DNA from: Siderastrea siderea
Lineage: Eukaryota; Cnidaria; Anthozoa; Scleractinia; Rhizangiidae
Reading direction: 5' to 3'
DNA: 64,000 nucleotides
NCBI GenBank assembly: GCA_964030785.1
Contig: OZ034976.1
Coordinates: 2,874,701 to 2,938,700, forward strand
Positions 1-12,500 of the stretch are shown here, one piece after another. Numbering within the stretch: the first letter of the stretch is position 1; every line of letters begins with the position of its first letter. Both the position numbers and the translations under genes were made by a program. The notes under the pieces are model-generated. The model made no database searches. It was not told the origin of the DNA and was given only the letters and a program-made list of their open reading frames with translations.

Positions 1-36
1 CTCAAAAGAGAGCAATGATAGTAAGTAAAATTTTAC

Positions 37-3000
37 CGATTTCAGCGAAGTACTCCGCCACGGACTGTGCTCCTTTGGACACTGCCATACCAAATGGAGT
101 CATCTTATCCTCAGCTGTTTGAGAGATGTCACCCTCATGCTCGACCTAAGCAAAATAAAAAAAAATTGACTGTGTCTGTTTGTCTGCCTCTGTGACTCTT
201 TGCCTATGACCTTTTTTCTCTCTGTCTATGTATTATTTGTCTAACTGCCTGATCAGTGTCTGTCTGTCTGTCTGTCTGTCTACCAGTCTGACTGCAATCT
301 GGTTGCCTGTCCGCTGTCAAAATGAATTACAACGATTGTGGCGTGAGCCAACTTTTCAGAAAACTGTGATGTCAACTAACGCAGAATTCGTTTCCCTGTT
401 TTAATCGCAATCCTAGAAAGGTCTAATGGCAGAATGGTCGTAATGCCATAAATAATTTGTAATTCCAGCAAGATGATTGGTAATCCAAGAAAGGTCTAAC
501 TACCCTCTAGCTCTGATTCTGTTGTACGCTGGAGTAGAACATATCGCCCTATGAACGACGCACTTGTAAATCATCCTTTCTGTTCAGGCTGAAATTCGCC
601 AGTTCTGTCGCTACCCGTTAAATGGGGGAGAACAAGTCCTGTAAAGGGCTCTTTCCAGCGGTAGGTGTCTTGATACACCCGCGATTATCTCCATCTATAG
701 AACTGGAAACTGATCATAGTCCTATACACTCTTTTTCATGTTTTTTTTTCTTTATAAGGACGCGTATAATTTGGCTGAGCCTGAGGATGTTCTAATTTTA
801 ACCCACACGTTTTCTTAAATTTGGGGGCAAATCTCAGCCCCAACCGGCGTTCTTATAAAAATGCTTCTTATAAAACAAAGGAATGTAGTAACATTTTATG
901 AATAATTTTCCTTACCAGTCGCTTGCAAATGTCTACACTGTCAATCTGGGCAGCGATGTGAAGAGGCGTATATGCACCAAACCCTTTGGCATTAGAATTG
1001 CTTTTGCCGTCATTCAGCAGCAGCTGCAGATAATGAAACAAAGGGAGAGATGTTAACTAAGGTTCTGCTGGCAGGTTTTATCCACCATACATGGGCCTCT
1101 TCCGATGAAAATTATTTGAAATCTATTTTTTGTTCTGTCATTTTGCGTGGTTATTTTAAGGACGACATCTTATTGGTCAGTTAGAATGACGTCATGTAAT
1201 TTTAGATTGTTGACATGGGAGCAACAGATAAAAATAACCTTCACAGCATGGTTGCGAACTAATAATAAATTTCAAATAATTATCATGGGGCACGGGAATT
1301 CACTCTCTCACTTCATCCTCTCTTGGGCCACTAGGGTCTTGCGCGTATAATCCTTTGTAACAAATGGTAGAACTCGGAAAGGTTCTTTTTTCTTGCGTCT
1401 TTTTAAAAAAACCCTCGATTCTGAGCCTGGCATTTCAGGAGTAGCCACAAGGTACAATTCATTAAATTGCGTGTAATATTGCAGCATGTGAGTATAGATC
1501 TACCCCTGCGCAAAACTTTTCCTATAAAGTGTCAAACGATTTGCATCCTGCTTGGTACTGTATGTGAACAAGGAAACAAAGAAAGAATAAAAGGAGTTCT
1601 TTAAACACCAGTGGTACGCCTAAGAAGCAGACTGTGACATCATCATGAACGTTCAATAAAGTAAGGTCAGTAAATGTTCAGTGAAGTATGGTCTCTTTGG
1701 GTCCACTTCAATTGTATAATGGAGGTGTACTTAGGGAGTATTTCTTCTTTACTATGAAAAACCATGAATTATTTTTCAAGGTTATTTTTTTGGTTAGAGA
1801 CCACCTTCCCTGTCTGACAAGATCGCTTGTTGTTGGCCAGGTTTGTTGTTCACCATTATTCAGAAATTCCAGCCACCCGGTACCATGGCGAGATGAATCA
1901 AGGACGGTCTGCCCTGACTATGGTCAGAATCTTCAGTGATAGTCGATAATGGTGACGACGTACTTTGAAGAACTGGCCACTATGTGTACCGGTGTCAGAC
2001 TGCAGATCGGTGTGGCCCTTCAGGCATATCGCTCGCATCAAGGAGCTCTAACTCCTTAGCCCGACGATGATTTAGTAAAATTCAGTTAAAGAGCAAAAAA
2101 TGCTTTAAAGTTACGTGCTAAATTCTCACCAGCACAATGGCCTCGCTGTTGACCCTGACAGCAGCATGCAGGGGTGTGTCGCCACGCTCATCAAGGCACT
2201 TGACATCAGCTCCAGACTTAAGTAGTAGGTTCACAATACCGACATGTTTACCAAGGATAGCATTGTGCAGGGGAGTCTTTCCAAATGAATCAGGAGTATT
2301 TATGTCTGGGAAAGAAAGAACAGTAAACCAGCCTTGTTTTTTGCTCATAAAGTTTCTAGAGCATGAATTTTCTAAGGAAAAAAAATTGTTTCGTAGAACA
2401 TGAATTGTTGCGCCGCGCAGCACGTACTGGCTTTACAGCTGAGAATTGACAAATAACATGGTTAATCTCGTCTGGTACTTAGGCAATGATTCAGAACAGA
2501 AAAATATGGATTCACGTTAGCATTTAAGCCTTGCTCACACATCTGATGTACCCTGTGGTGTAGGAAAAATCAGCTAGCGAAGCTAGCAGTGCGAGACCTA
2601 GGAAGGGGGCGAAAGAGCTCCGCCCCCCGTTCTATTTCCCAGTACTGCCATTGGCGAACCTCGCCTTATTCCACACTAAGGAGCCTGTTCACGGGCTACT
2701 CAGATATTAGCAATTATTCACCGAAGTGGAGGGGAATAGTGCTGGATATTTGCCGAGCTGCTAAGAGGTGAGGTAAACATATCTTCCACTCTTCACCGAC
2801 ACCGAGGTGAATAGATTGTTTCAGCATATACCAAACTAGTAGGTAGCCAGCAGCAAATAGTTCCTTTTTTGCTGAGAAATGAGAGAAAACCCGCGCACGA
2901 AATCCAGAAAAATGCCGGGAGGGGAATAGAAGATACGATCCCGACTTTGAGAAGCCAATCAGAGCTCGCGAAAAAAGTCAGATTTATCTTACGTCATTAT

Positions 3001-3703
3001 TATGTTCCTATTGTGTCGTCATGTTGTCTTGTTCACATGCACTGGTAACATCAGTAGAAGATCGACATAGTGTTTTTGCATTTGCGTGACAATGTTGTTA
3101 TAACGATTGTGCAAGGCCAGCCTTTAAACATACACTACGATGTTTTTTCTCTAATCTTTGATCTCTCACTTCTTAAAAAAAAGAGCTCCAATTATCACTC
3201 CAAAATGAACGAGCGCCAATTATAATATACTCACCAACACCTTTTCCGAGCAATCTTTGAACTTCTTCGTCATTTCCAGACAAGGCCGCGAGATGAAGCT
3301 GTTGCAACTTATTCCCTTTACCGGCTTTCTAATAAAAAGAAATAAGAAGAAATTTGAAATGGAATCCTTTAATCTATAAGCGTAAGCATGATTTCGGTTA
3401 AAACGCCCGCTTATCAACCAAAAAACCCTAAAAGGTTCCATTCCCAAACAAAACATCCCAGTCCCCAATCAAAAAAAGCCTATCTAAATAGAAGGCATCG
3501 GAAGGAATGGACGTGCTCTGGAGATAATTTCCAGTCCCTTTCCAGTTCCTGGCCTAGTCGCATGGACAACTGAGAATTTGTTCCCTGGAAGGCGGTTAAT
3601 TCAACGTATCTATAACATGACGCTCGGTTCTGACGGGCTCTCCTGGTGCCATTTGATACGTAATTTGACTGAGAACACGTAGGTGTCCAATCACAACTTC
3701 TCA

Positions 3704-3734
<31 letters not shown>

Positions 3735-5443
3735 CTTCTTCTTCTTCTTCTTCTTTTTCTTTTTCTTCTTCTCGTCCACTTTGGCCTATGTAGCAATGAC
3801 AGTTTTATTTTGTTTCATTGTTATGTAATACCGCCGCTTTCCTGAGTACATTTCATGAGGTGTTCGTATTTTCTAGTTGTATGTGAAACTCCTCGCCTTA
3901 TTACCCCCTTATCACTGAAGTGTTTCACTACTTAGTCCAATAACCACATCAAATCAAGTGCAGTCAAGTGTTTCCTTGCGTGAGGAAAATGACGTCATTT
4001 TATGAAAAGCTTTTTTAGAAAGCCTTTTTACAAAGCTTATAAAAGATCTGTTTGGAATAGAAGACGTTGTGATTCTAAATCGACTTCAACATTGCATGAA
4101 ACCGTGAATCTTTTGCAGGAAAACAGTGAATTGAACAACTGTACTTCTTTATTATTCCATTTTGTTTGTAATCAGTCAACTAACACACACATTAAATGCC
4201 AGTCGAAATTTCACTTGCCCTGAAGCATAAATAGCTGGGTTACTTTTGACCTCCACAGCATAAAAAAGCATGCCGTTTGCATATACCGTATGATCCCATG
4301 GTTCGAGAAACACTCAGTAAAGGTAGTGTTTACATTGAGTAAACTATAAACCTTACCAGTCTCCTGTACGATGTAAAATAGTGGCTCAGCATGAAGTATT
4401 GCAGATTTTTTAATCTTCCAGTTTAGACAAACAGATGATAACCACGTACGAAAGGGGCCACTACTGACAGAATTATGATACAAGCGAGGGTCGATTGAAA
4501 CTATCTTCATGAACGCCAGATCAAATCTGTTTGCCTTGAACCGGCTTATAAAGTATGCGAAGCTTAAAATTTATGAAATTAATAAAAAAATTCGCGTCAG
4601 TACTGATTAAGAAATCTGGTCTAACGAGGGCGAAAACGAATCATTATTAGCTCGACCTGCTGTAAGTCAAAGGGTAAAACATCATTCGGTGTGGCCCTTA
4701 ATTAAACAAAACCATTGCTAAATGCATTCTATTGATAAGTTTTTGACACCAGCTCTTACCACGTTTTACAATAATCAGGGTATATTCTTTTTACTGACAT
4801 TTTTCTTTGAAAGTATATCATGATATTCGGTGAGCATTTGTAAGTTACATTGATTACACATGCAAGTACATATGTCAACAACGCCTCGCACTTTCAAAGA
4901 CTACATGACACCATCTTCAATAAACTTCGCACAAAAGGCTTCATAACATTTTAACACGGGTTTTAAGAAGCCGTATCTTACCTGGTGGTGTTTTGAGCGG
5001 GTGGTTTTAGGAGTACCAATAATTGTCGCGTTGCTGTTAGCGTCTACGTGAAAATCATCTGAAGTATCGGAACGCAAAGTTATTTGACTAAATTTTCTCA
5101 TGTTTGGTGATCGGTCTATCGATGGACTCGGCGGCGGTTGGGTATTCAAAGGGATGTCCTTGTCCGATTTCAGGCATCTGTCTGCTTTAGACAAGGACCC
5201 CGATGAAGGCTGTAGATATAAAGTTTGTCTCTTTTTTAAGGCCTGTTTTTGATACATATTCCCCGGAGAAGTAGCCATAGCTGAAGCTGTTTGTCTTATT
5301 TCGCCGTCCTTACTCGACCACCGAGTCAAAGCTACTCTTTTAGCTCCGTTTCTAGGTGACCAAACTATTTTCTTCATTTTTGCATGCGCCGCTGCGAAAG
5401 TTTGTTTGCAGATCACTAATATTGACGGATAGGCCTTTATCAT
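37..5443 (-). CDS. Ankyrin-repeat protein gene, 5' part, partial
   Basis: Five exons in transcription order: 4982-5443, 3235-3328, 2130-2305, 916-1023 and 37-145. Every intron is GT-AG, and the phases (0, 1, 0, 0, then 1 at the last donor) keep one frame open. Exon 1 gives about 154 residues of basic, Ser/Pro-rich sequence without a recognised domain. Exons 2 to 5 encode ankyrin repeats: LQQLHLAALSGNDEEVQRLL, then GKTPLHNAILGKHVGIVNLL, then GDTPLHAAV, then AYTPLHIAAQIDSVDICKRL, then a weaker repeat (MTPFGMAVSKGAQSVAEYF). The TPLHxAA turn-helix pattern is direct evidence of a protein-binding solenoid; the partner is unknown. The gene continues beyond base 1. The start is uncertain: ATG 5443 is the longest, but ATG 5377 (MKKIVWSPRN) has a good context, and an overlapping uORF starts at 5447. 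I cannot assign an orthologue. Confidence 0.85.
257..281. repeat. (TGTC)n microsatellite
   Basis: About six uninterrupted TGTC units inside the intron that follows ankyrin exon 5, within a wider TCTG-rich tract. Confidence 0.85.
2560..2960. repeat. Probable dispersed repeat in an ankyrin-gene intron
   Basis: This intronic stretch is more GC-rich than its surroundings. It carries short palindromic motifs built from TTCACC/GGTGAA and GAATAGT (for example CACCGACACCGAGGTGAA) around GATATTTGCCGAGC. The look is that of a degraded DNA transposon; no clean termini or target duplication can be seen. The 60-aa open frame in it is not convincing as coding sequence. Confidence 0.4.
3703..3772. repeat. 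(CTT)n microsatellite
   Basis: About 20 CTT units, with a few T-rich interruptions at the right end, in the intron between ankyrin exons 1 and 2. The apparent poly-lysine peptide on the minus strand is only a translation of this repeat. Confidence 0.95.
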
Positions 5444-5447
5444 CCAT
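5352..5447 (-). other. uORF overlapping the ankyrin gene start
   Basis: An ATG four bases upstream of the longest ankyrin-gene ATG opens a 31-codon frame (MDDKGLSVNISDL...) ending in TAG inside exon 1, out of frame with the main protein. It would be met first by a scanning ribosome, so it could reduce use of ATG 5443 and favour ATG 5377. Its relevance depends on where transcription starts, which is not visible. Confidence 0.3.
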
Positions 5448-5707
5448 TAATGACACTACGGGCATCAAAAGAGCAAATTTGAGGCTCAATTGTTAATGGT
5501 AAATGAAAATCTCTTTGCAATGTTATGATTAGTTCTATTCATATTATAATGTGCATTTACGTATATTAGGAGATTAATGAAAATAATTTGCACTTCCGTT
5601 TCTAGTAAAAAAACAAAGTCAGTGGCCAAGAAAACGGGTCTTGTTTTATTGTTATACCACGCGTTTCTCGATGTTTTAGCCACAAATCCACCGTGCGAGA
5701 ATGTCAC

Positions 5708-6808
5708 GTGTTTTCACGGAGTAAAAGCGCGTTTACAAGTGCGTTAAACTGATAAGGTTTCTATGCGAGCGGACCATAGTGAATGATTAGTCTAGAGCGC
5801 AAGAACAAAGAATTAAAGATTTAAATCAAGTTTAACACTTCATTAGTAAATCAAATGATTTTGCATAAGACATTAATATTATTTCAGTGGTGGAAAAGAA
5901 AACAGGTATTAAGTAATTTGCATCGATTATCAATTGTTATTATGTTTCGTCCATTAAGAATATATGAAAAATGTTGTGAATTAGGGAGGTTCAAGTCACA
6001 AAAAGAACCGGATGACTTGATTTCGGATAGTTATTATTCTCTTTAAGTCCAGTACTATTTCGCTCTGATAACTGAACACAAGGAGCTCTTTCCTTACAGT
6101 TATTCCCGCACCACGGCCCGTTTTCATCTCGGTGATGTTAACACTGAACCCTACTGAACGAAGTGTACGGGTTTGTGTTTGCACCTCCGTGTCCCGTGTT
6201 GTTCTGTCGCAAATCTACTGAAACTGGCTGTCGGCGGATGACATTCTACCGATAGTTGGCCTATAGAACCGGGCGTTAGAACCGGGCGTTAATAGCCCGT
6301 TTGGAAACATGCGTTTGTTTTAGATTCCTGCTGAAAATGTAACTCTTCGGGTACCGACCCGAATCCATCAAGTTTTGAAGACGAATTGCGCAACATGATA
6401 CAAGTAAAGAGATTTAGAAACCGTGAAAACTCTTGATGATTTGCCTTGTAAATAGTTTTTGTTTGTATCTTTTTTAAATGCACACCCACTGATCTATTCA
6501 GCAGAACTCAAAGAAAACGTTTTGATAACTGAGAAAAATTTCCTTATGAATCCTTGCCGATTACGCAAGCGTGCCTTAAGTAAGTCACGCAATGTGTCAC
6601 GTGTGCTTAAAAGCACGTGGTGAACGAGGGCTAAAAATTAATAAGCCGTCGAACTCACGTCTATATACTTTCTTTTAAGTTCTCCGTTAAGGAATTTGAC
6701 AGATTTGACCAATTAACCGTGCAAAACAAGTGAAAATATCGCAAAGGGACAAAAAACTCTAAATCAAATGTAATTAGTAAGAAATTTATCTCTAATGTTA
6801 ACGTGGTC
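5708..6808. other. Intergenic, probable ankyrin-gene upstream region
   Basis: No supported gene. The part next to 5450-5760 is the natural place for the ankyrin gene promoter on the minus strand, but no TATA box or CpG island stands out. Two adjacent GAACCGGGCGTTA copies lie at about 6266-6292. Confidence 0.5.
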
Positions 6809-6881
6809 GGGGGATTAGCTCAAATGGTAGAGCGCTCGCTTAGCATGCGAGAGGTACCGGGATCGATACCCGGATTCTCCA
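6809..6881 (+). tRNA. tRNA-Ala (AGC)
   Basis: A 73-nt cloverleaf. The 7-bp acceptor stem pairs GGGGGAT with ATTCTCC and includes the G3:U70 wobble pair that is the known identity element for alanyl-tRNA synthetase. Box A (TTAGCTCAAATGG) and box B (GGGATCGATACCC, an ATC variant of the usual TTC) are present. The anticodon arm CTCGC-TTAGCAT-GCGAG gives anticodon AGC. There is no intron, and a T-run follows within 20 bases. It should be a functional RNA polymerase III gene; the substitution in the T-loop (GATCGAT rather than GTTCGAT) is the one feature that could argue for decay. Confidence 0.93.
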
Positions 6882-6891
6882 GGATATAAGC

Positions 6892-6900
6892 TTTTTCTTT
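6892..6900 (+). terminator. RNA polymerase III terminator of tRNA-Ala
   Basis: TTTTT tract (ctttttcttt) starting about 10 bases after the tRNA 3' end, the usual termination signal for this polymerase. Confidence 0.75.
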
Positions 6901-8047
6901 TAGTTTTAGTTTGCTTTTTTCCTTCAAACTGTACTACACAATTATATTACTACATGGCCATTTTTGCTGCTGGATTTCGAGCAAGACTTGTCAGTGTAAT
7001 ATCAGTTAAGATTATCTACTCCGGCCAATGTGATCTGTGTCAGTGAAGCCATGTCTATAATTATAACGTTTCGTGTCTTAGCAAAGTCCAAGTCGAAATG
7101 CATAACGTTCGATGTTTTTGAGTCAAAGAATCCCAGTCAGACGTTTGAAATCTAAGAGACTGAGTGTTCTTATCACTCAGTGCTGCTGGCTATCAGAATC
7201 AACAGATCAATTTCAGTATGAATTGGTAAACGTTCATGGTTTTGTATCGTACTTCGACAATATCCGTTCCCCGAAAAAAAACTACGCACTTGATAAGTTT
7301 ACTCGCGGTTGCAGACGACCATGGCGTTTTACAAATTACCCATGCGAAACTGTTTGCGCGTGTTTCTTGGTCGTGATTGTTCGAAAGGTGGTCCAAAAAA
7401 AGAAAAACAAAGCTTAGAGAGCATTATAAGTGACATAGCAAAACGTTTAACTGAGAGCAGAAGCGCATCCCTTAAAAGAATAAATTTGAAAGCATAAAGC
7501 GAGCCGACAGTAATAATAGACTGGTCGAACATCTAGGAGACCATCGGTTGTCATGTGACTTGTCATTGGCAGTGGGCAATGCGCTTCAAGACAAAGAGAA
7601 GCCGCGAATATAATAAACGACCAAAGTTTTACTAGTCTGTCAAATGATCCGAAATATCTACCAGAAAAAAAAAATTATCAATGCGGTATTCCGTTTTCTC
7701 GAAACCAAACCAGATATCGCACTTGCCTACTTAGCAACTGATTTTGTCCACTTGATTTTATGTTTTAAAAAATTAAGACATAAATAACATATTTATATGT
7801 CTTTCAACCTTAATAATAAATTGAAGAACGGTTGAAAAGCGACCACAATGAAAAATCAACCCGAAATTGACGGCAACTGAGAATTCATGACTCGATTTGA
7901 ATATCGTTCTGTATCTGTAACAGATTAATGGCTGAAATTGTGCAAACATTTTATTGTCGTTCCGTTTTAAGTATTTCAATAAATCCAGTTGCTGAAAGCA
8001 ACATACAGAATTGAAATTAGCATCTATTTGGAATTCATTTTGATGGT
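6901..8047. other. Intergenic, nothing recognised
   Basis: AT-rich sequence with only short overlapping open frames on both strands and no protein signature, clear repeat termini or RNA gene. Confidence 0.5.
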
Positions 8048-8566
8048 TTAAAGTGGTACTACGATCAAAATATCACTTTTATTTTTTCTTCGAATTTCGA
8101 AACTTTGTTTACTAAACACTCCCCAAGCGAAATTTTAAGCCTTAATTTCGACAAGAAGACTGTTTATTTAAACTGCAATTTTCCGATTTAATAGTCCGCC
8201 ATTATTACACCAGAAAGGACAGAATGACATCATTCACACACAAGTTTTAGAATGCAGTGTGTGTGAAAGTGCCTTATTTAGTATGCAGCACGGGAGTTTT
8301 GAGCTTTCACACTCTCAAACTCGTGTTTTGCATAATTTGTAAGCCGCGTTCACACACTACCTTCTACAGCTCTTGAGTGTATGACGTCATTGTATCCTTT
8401 CTGGTGTAATAATGGCGGACCATTAAAACGGAAAAGTGCAGTTTAAATTAACGGTCTTCTTCTCAAAATTAAGGCTTATAATTTCGCTTGGGGAGTATTT
8501 AACAAACATAGTTTCGAAATCCGAAGAAAAAATTGAAGTGATTTTTTGATCATAGTACCACTTTAA
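8048..8566. mobile_element. Foldback MITE with ~185-bp inverted arms, TTAA-flanked
   Basis: Arms 8052-8236 and about 8378-8562 are inverted copies at roughly 88% identity by eye. They begin AGTGGTACTA and include the shared stretch CCGCCATTATTACACCAGAA. The element is flanked directly by TTAA on both sides (8048-8051 and 8563-8566). A TTAA target is characteristic of piggyBac-type insertion, but the termini do not begin with the usual CCC, so the superfamily stays open. No transposase is encoded. Confidence 0.85.
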
Positions 8567-9200
8567 CAATGTGGATTGTGTCCAAGACTTTGACTTTGGC
8601 TGCTTTCGCACTTTAAATGAATACTTCTTCAGGGAAACGCTTCTTATTAAAGTGAAGAGAGGAAAGAACCTAACTTAAGTTATAGTTGGTTAAGGGAACC
8701 AGCTATGGTTAGGTTGAAACCCGGGATAGCTAGCGATAATCGACTTTTGAACAACTTGGCCTAGCGCCTATAAAAAGCAGACTAAACTGAAATTTCCTGA
8801 GAATTCAGTAGATCTCTCTAACTTGGGAACTGTTGGGAACCGTACAAAACCGGTGTACTAATACGAGATATGCCAGAGACTTCAGTAGGTTGATTGAGGA
8901 TGATAACATTGATTAATTTAAAAACCAATTTAAAATTGTCTCGCCAATTGTCTTGCTCTTCAGTTGGTAGTGTCAACAGTCACTTCAATGATGCACAGGA
9001 AAGACCAGTTCGTTAAAGTTGGCGCTACTTCGTGGAACCAGGTTTACAACTTTTTCGTTCTAACATGTTACGACTTCCCGTATCTCGCTAATAATGAGTT
9101 TGATATCTAAGATAGAACAATGAAAAACTACTTTGTTGCAGAATAAGCAATTATCAGCTTGACTGAGTGAGAGGATCATGGTATGATTAATTTAACTTAC

Positions 9201-9315
9201 ACCTGTAAGCTGAGAAATTGAAAACCTCTTCGGTTCTTCTTTAACATCGGGAAGCCGCAAATTAAACACCTCCGAAGTATCATGATTTGAAAATTCAAGC
9301 GCATTGTCCATGTCG
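9201..9315 (-). CDS. Family A exon, copy A3 (predicted)
   Basis: A 115-nt predicted internal exon with acceptor tttctgccag and donor GTAAGTT. It enters in phase 2 and leaves in phase 0, encoding DMDNALEFSNHDTSEVFNLR followed by a segment ending in RFSISQLTG. It is homologous to A2 (11850-11970) and A1 (15876-15981): all three share the LEFS core, a conserved acceptor context and an xQxTx end right at GTAAGTT. It contains an in-frame ATG and so could also act as a first coding exon. The function is unknown. Its out-phase matches the in-phase of ankyrin exon 2 at 3235-3328. Confidence 0.6.
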
Positions 9316-9319
9316 CTGG

Positions 9320-9900
9320 CAGAAATGAAAACGACCCGCGAAATTTCAACAGTATAAATATTTTGACATGTTCTTATCAATATGAGCTAATATGACTCTT
9401 GGCTAATTATAAATTTAAATAAGTCAGGTAAATTAATCGCAATGTCGCGGTCACTTGAGGGGGAAGAAATATGACAAAGCAACATAGAGTTACTAATATA
9501 GTTTTTAAATACTATTAGAACAACTCAGAAGGCACATTTTTAACCGTTTCTGAGCATCGTTTAGAAGTTTGGTGTTTTAAAAAATGTTTTCTTTAACTAA
9601 TTACTATTTTCTATTTATAGAAAGTGGCCTCCCCCCCCCCTCCCCAGGAGTTCTTGAACTATTGGTCAGTTTAAATTTAGCATCAATATTGTGTAATTAT
9701 AAATGAAGCTGACGACACAGAAACACACACCAACGCACCGACGGAAGATCCGCATTTTTGTGGACTCCCTTGGAGCTAAAATGATCTCTTCACTGGCGCT
9801 ATTTTGCGGAAACGTTTGTTTTGACGTCCATGGCTTGACATGACGACCGCAAAACGCGTCAGTAGAGAAACGTAGGAGTTTCGGTGGCCGCCCGGTGTTA
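9320..9900. repeat. Oldest recognisable copy of the duplicated A-unit flank
   Basis: Sequence upstream of exon A3 (minus strand) matches the sequence in the same position next to A2 (11975-13060) and A1 (15985-16650). Shared words include TTTAAATTTAGCATCAA and GGAAACGTTTGTTTTGACGT. This shows that the A exons were copied with kilobase-scale flanks. Confidence 0.65.
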
Positions 9901-10214
9901 CGGACTGCGCAATAATTAACGAGGAGGGGGAGAGGGTTGAAGAATGGGCCTTATGTAGGGAAATTTTAGCCTAATATCCCCCTCTCAAGGGAGTAAATGT
10001 AGTTATTGCCCCCCTCCTGAACTGCCAGGCATTACGTACGACCTCACCCTCAGCCCTCATCGACGTCGATAATACTGTGCACTCCTCTAGACGCACCTGT
10101 GTTGAAAATCTTATCACGGGAAGAAGCACTCCTACTGCGTGTCTACTTGTTGGACACAGGCCTCTAAAACAAGGAGTACCTTGTAGCGAAGCCATCCATT
10201 TCTGAATGCCTTCA

Positions 10215-10560
10215 TTGCGAATCTGAGTCGCTTTCTAACTAAATTGATTGCGAATGCGAGTCGCTTGCATGTTCAAAGCGGAAAGAAACAAACAGTACAA
10301 TAATACTGCGAATGTTGACAAATTTGAAAACAACTTCCGCACATCTCTTGTCCAACAAACCGCATGGCAATATCATTGGCCAATTTGAGTCGCTTTCTAA
10401 ATAAATTGATTGCGAATACGCGTCACTTGCACCGAAACATTGCTTGCATGTTCAAAGCGGAAAGAGACAAACAGTACAATATCATTGCGGATACTGACAA
10501 ATGGGAAAACAGCTTCTGCATATCTCAGTATTTTCCAACAAACCGCATGGCAATATCATT
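10215..10560. repeat. Tandem duplication, ~180-bp unit
   Basis: Two head-to-tail copies share GAGTCGCTTTCTAA, CATGTTCAAAGCGGAAAG and CCGCATGGCAATATCATT. The last word recurs 180 bases apart (10361 and 10541). The second copy has an 18-base extra segment near 10430. No coding potential. Confidence 0.8.
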
Positions 10561-10599
10561 AGGAGCAAAACCGAGGCAAATAAATCAAGCTAAAACTTA

Positions 10600-11849
10600 A
10601 AGCCATTGAACACTGAACATTGAACATATGCTTTGAATTTATTTCACAACAGACAGAGCTTAATTAAATCTGTAAAAGAACTGAAATTGAGAAGAACATA
10701 TTCGAAATAAGAGAACTAAAGTGGAGAAAAATATTTTAGAAATAATAAGGGATTTATTGCTGAATAAACGAAAATTTAAGTTAGAGATAAGGTCACCATA
10801 AATATCAATTTTCAAAGTTAACAAAACGGTGTGTTGTTTGAGCGCAAGCATCATCTATTGCTACGGGAATAACAGTTGTTTAATTATCTGATACTTAGCT
10901 GTGGTAACGGTACGTGCACTGATACGAAAAGATAAAGTGTCGGCTTCAAGTGCAACCGGTGAAACATTGTCGATCGTGGGTTTCCCTTGTGTTAATATTC
11001 CATTCTCACGCGTTTAAGGGGAAATTGGATTTTGTCCAATCTCATTCTATCACCAATTGTGTTTGTCCACGTCCATCACGTTTCAAACTAAACTTGTGTT
11101 CGTCTTAACCTATCTGTCCTTTTCTGACCCCAGGTGGGCTCCTCTTCGCATCAAACCACAATGGGCACAGATTCACTGGAGGATTTGACTATAAGAAATG
11201 TTAACCTTTCTGTGTGATAGGCCATGGCACGCGAGTCATCCTGGAACAGAGCTTGTGTAACAATGTAGGCATTATGTTAAAAAAAGAAAAATTATTTTCT
11301 GTCAAGAGTTTTTGCAATAAGCAAAGGTGCCATAGTCGCGTAGGGACTTATCACGTCCTTAGTTCAAAGTTATTTTATTACCACTCATGTCGATCTCTTT
11401 TATGAACATATATACTTGTTCAGGAATGATTTCGCGTTACCGAAGAGAGAGGTCGGTTAGAAAGGTTGACTTATTAAGCTGTTCGCGTGAGTGTTGCTAG
11501 TTGTCACAAAACCTCAATCTAAGGAAGTCGCTCAAAATCTATCAAGTTCTCGGTATTGCAAAGAAACACCTACAGTACAGGACGTTAACGCCAAAACCGC
11601 TAGACCTTGTGACGTACGTAGCAAGAATTTAAATTTATCACATAATATGTAAACCGAAATTTCTCCTCAGTTGTAAACTTGTTGAGTTGAGTCAAATTTT
11701 TAAGCCAACAGCTTCTTATTAAATATGACTTGTCTGGTTAAAAACCGTCCGTTTAGCTTAGATAACAGGTGTTAATACATCATAAATTACGCCAGGCACT
11801 TCAGCCGGTGTGAATAGGCGATTAAAACTGTCTTTTCAATCTAACTTAC
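10600..11849. other. No gene recognised between exons A3 and A2
   Basis: AT-rich sequence. I searched it for a B-type 98-nt segment that might pair with A3 and found none. Only short shadow frames occur. Confidence 0.45.
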
Positions 11850-11970
11850 CCCAGTTAGCTGCTGATAAATTGAAAATGTCCTTGCATTTGGTGCCTTTTT
11901 AACAGCGGCAACCGAATTAAGCAACTCCGAACTTTCCTGATCTGAAAATTCAAGCAGGTCTCCCATGAAG
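11850..11970 (-). CDS. Family A exon, copy A2 (predicted)
   Basis: A 121-nt predicted exon with acceptor tatttcgctag and donor GTAAGTT; phase 2 in, phase 0 out. It encodes FMGDLLEFSDQESSELLNSV followed by AAVKKAPNARTFSIYQQLTG, 40 codons without a stop. It is closest to A1 (shared LEFS, QSS/ESS and VAAVKKA words). When joined to B1 (15316-15413), upstream on the minus strand, the split codon becomes TG|C (Cys) and the frame stays open. The peptide is a short amphipathic acidic-then-basic stretch with no domain I recognise. Confidence 0.6.
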
Positions 11971-12204
11971 CTAGCGAAATAACAACTGAGTATAAACTAT
12001 TTTGTCACCTTTTTATTTATATGACTTTTTGACTAATTACAAGTTTGAACATAAGAAAGATGAATTAATTACAATGCAACCGTCGGTTGAGATGAAAGGG
12101 ATATTTCAAGTAAACGTTCATTAACGAAATATTAAGCAACACAGTTTTTATAAGATTTATGAACAACGTAGACAGGGGTTTTAAGAAAAGCCGGTTACAG
12201 GCCG

Positions 12205-12500
12205 TCTACCGCCACTTTACAACTGGGTCTGGCTAAACAAGGAAAAATTGTTTCCAGACATCTTTCCTTGGGTGGCTAAACTGGGAAACGCACGTTTCGG
12301 AAGCAAAATGTGCGTCTGTGGAGCAAAAATGTCTTCGACTTGATTCAGAAACATTTCCTTGCTTCCAAGACGAAAAATTTGCTTCCGCAACATATGTTTC
12401 TTGCGCGGCTAAACTGGGAAACATTTGCGTCTGCAGCAATGTTTTCCGCAACAATATTTCCTTGTTCCCAGGCCCTAAGGCCTCTTATCGCCGTCTGTTA
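12205..12500. mobile_element. Probable inserted repeat element in the A2 flank
   Basis: This segment interrupts sequence that is continuous in the sister units near A1 and A3. It is made of repeated inverted words such as AACTGGGAAAC, GCTTCCGCAACA and TTTCCTTG. The overlapping open frames on both strands come from this internal repetition. Exact termini and target duplication are not clear. Confidence 0.5.

Noticed and set aside
3480..3779. 99-aa frame with a poly-lysine run
   Set aside because: It is a translation of the CTT microsatellite in an ankyrin-gene intron.
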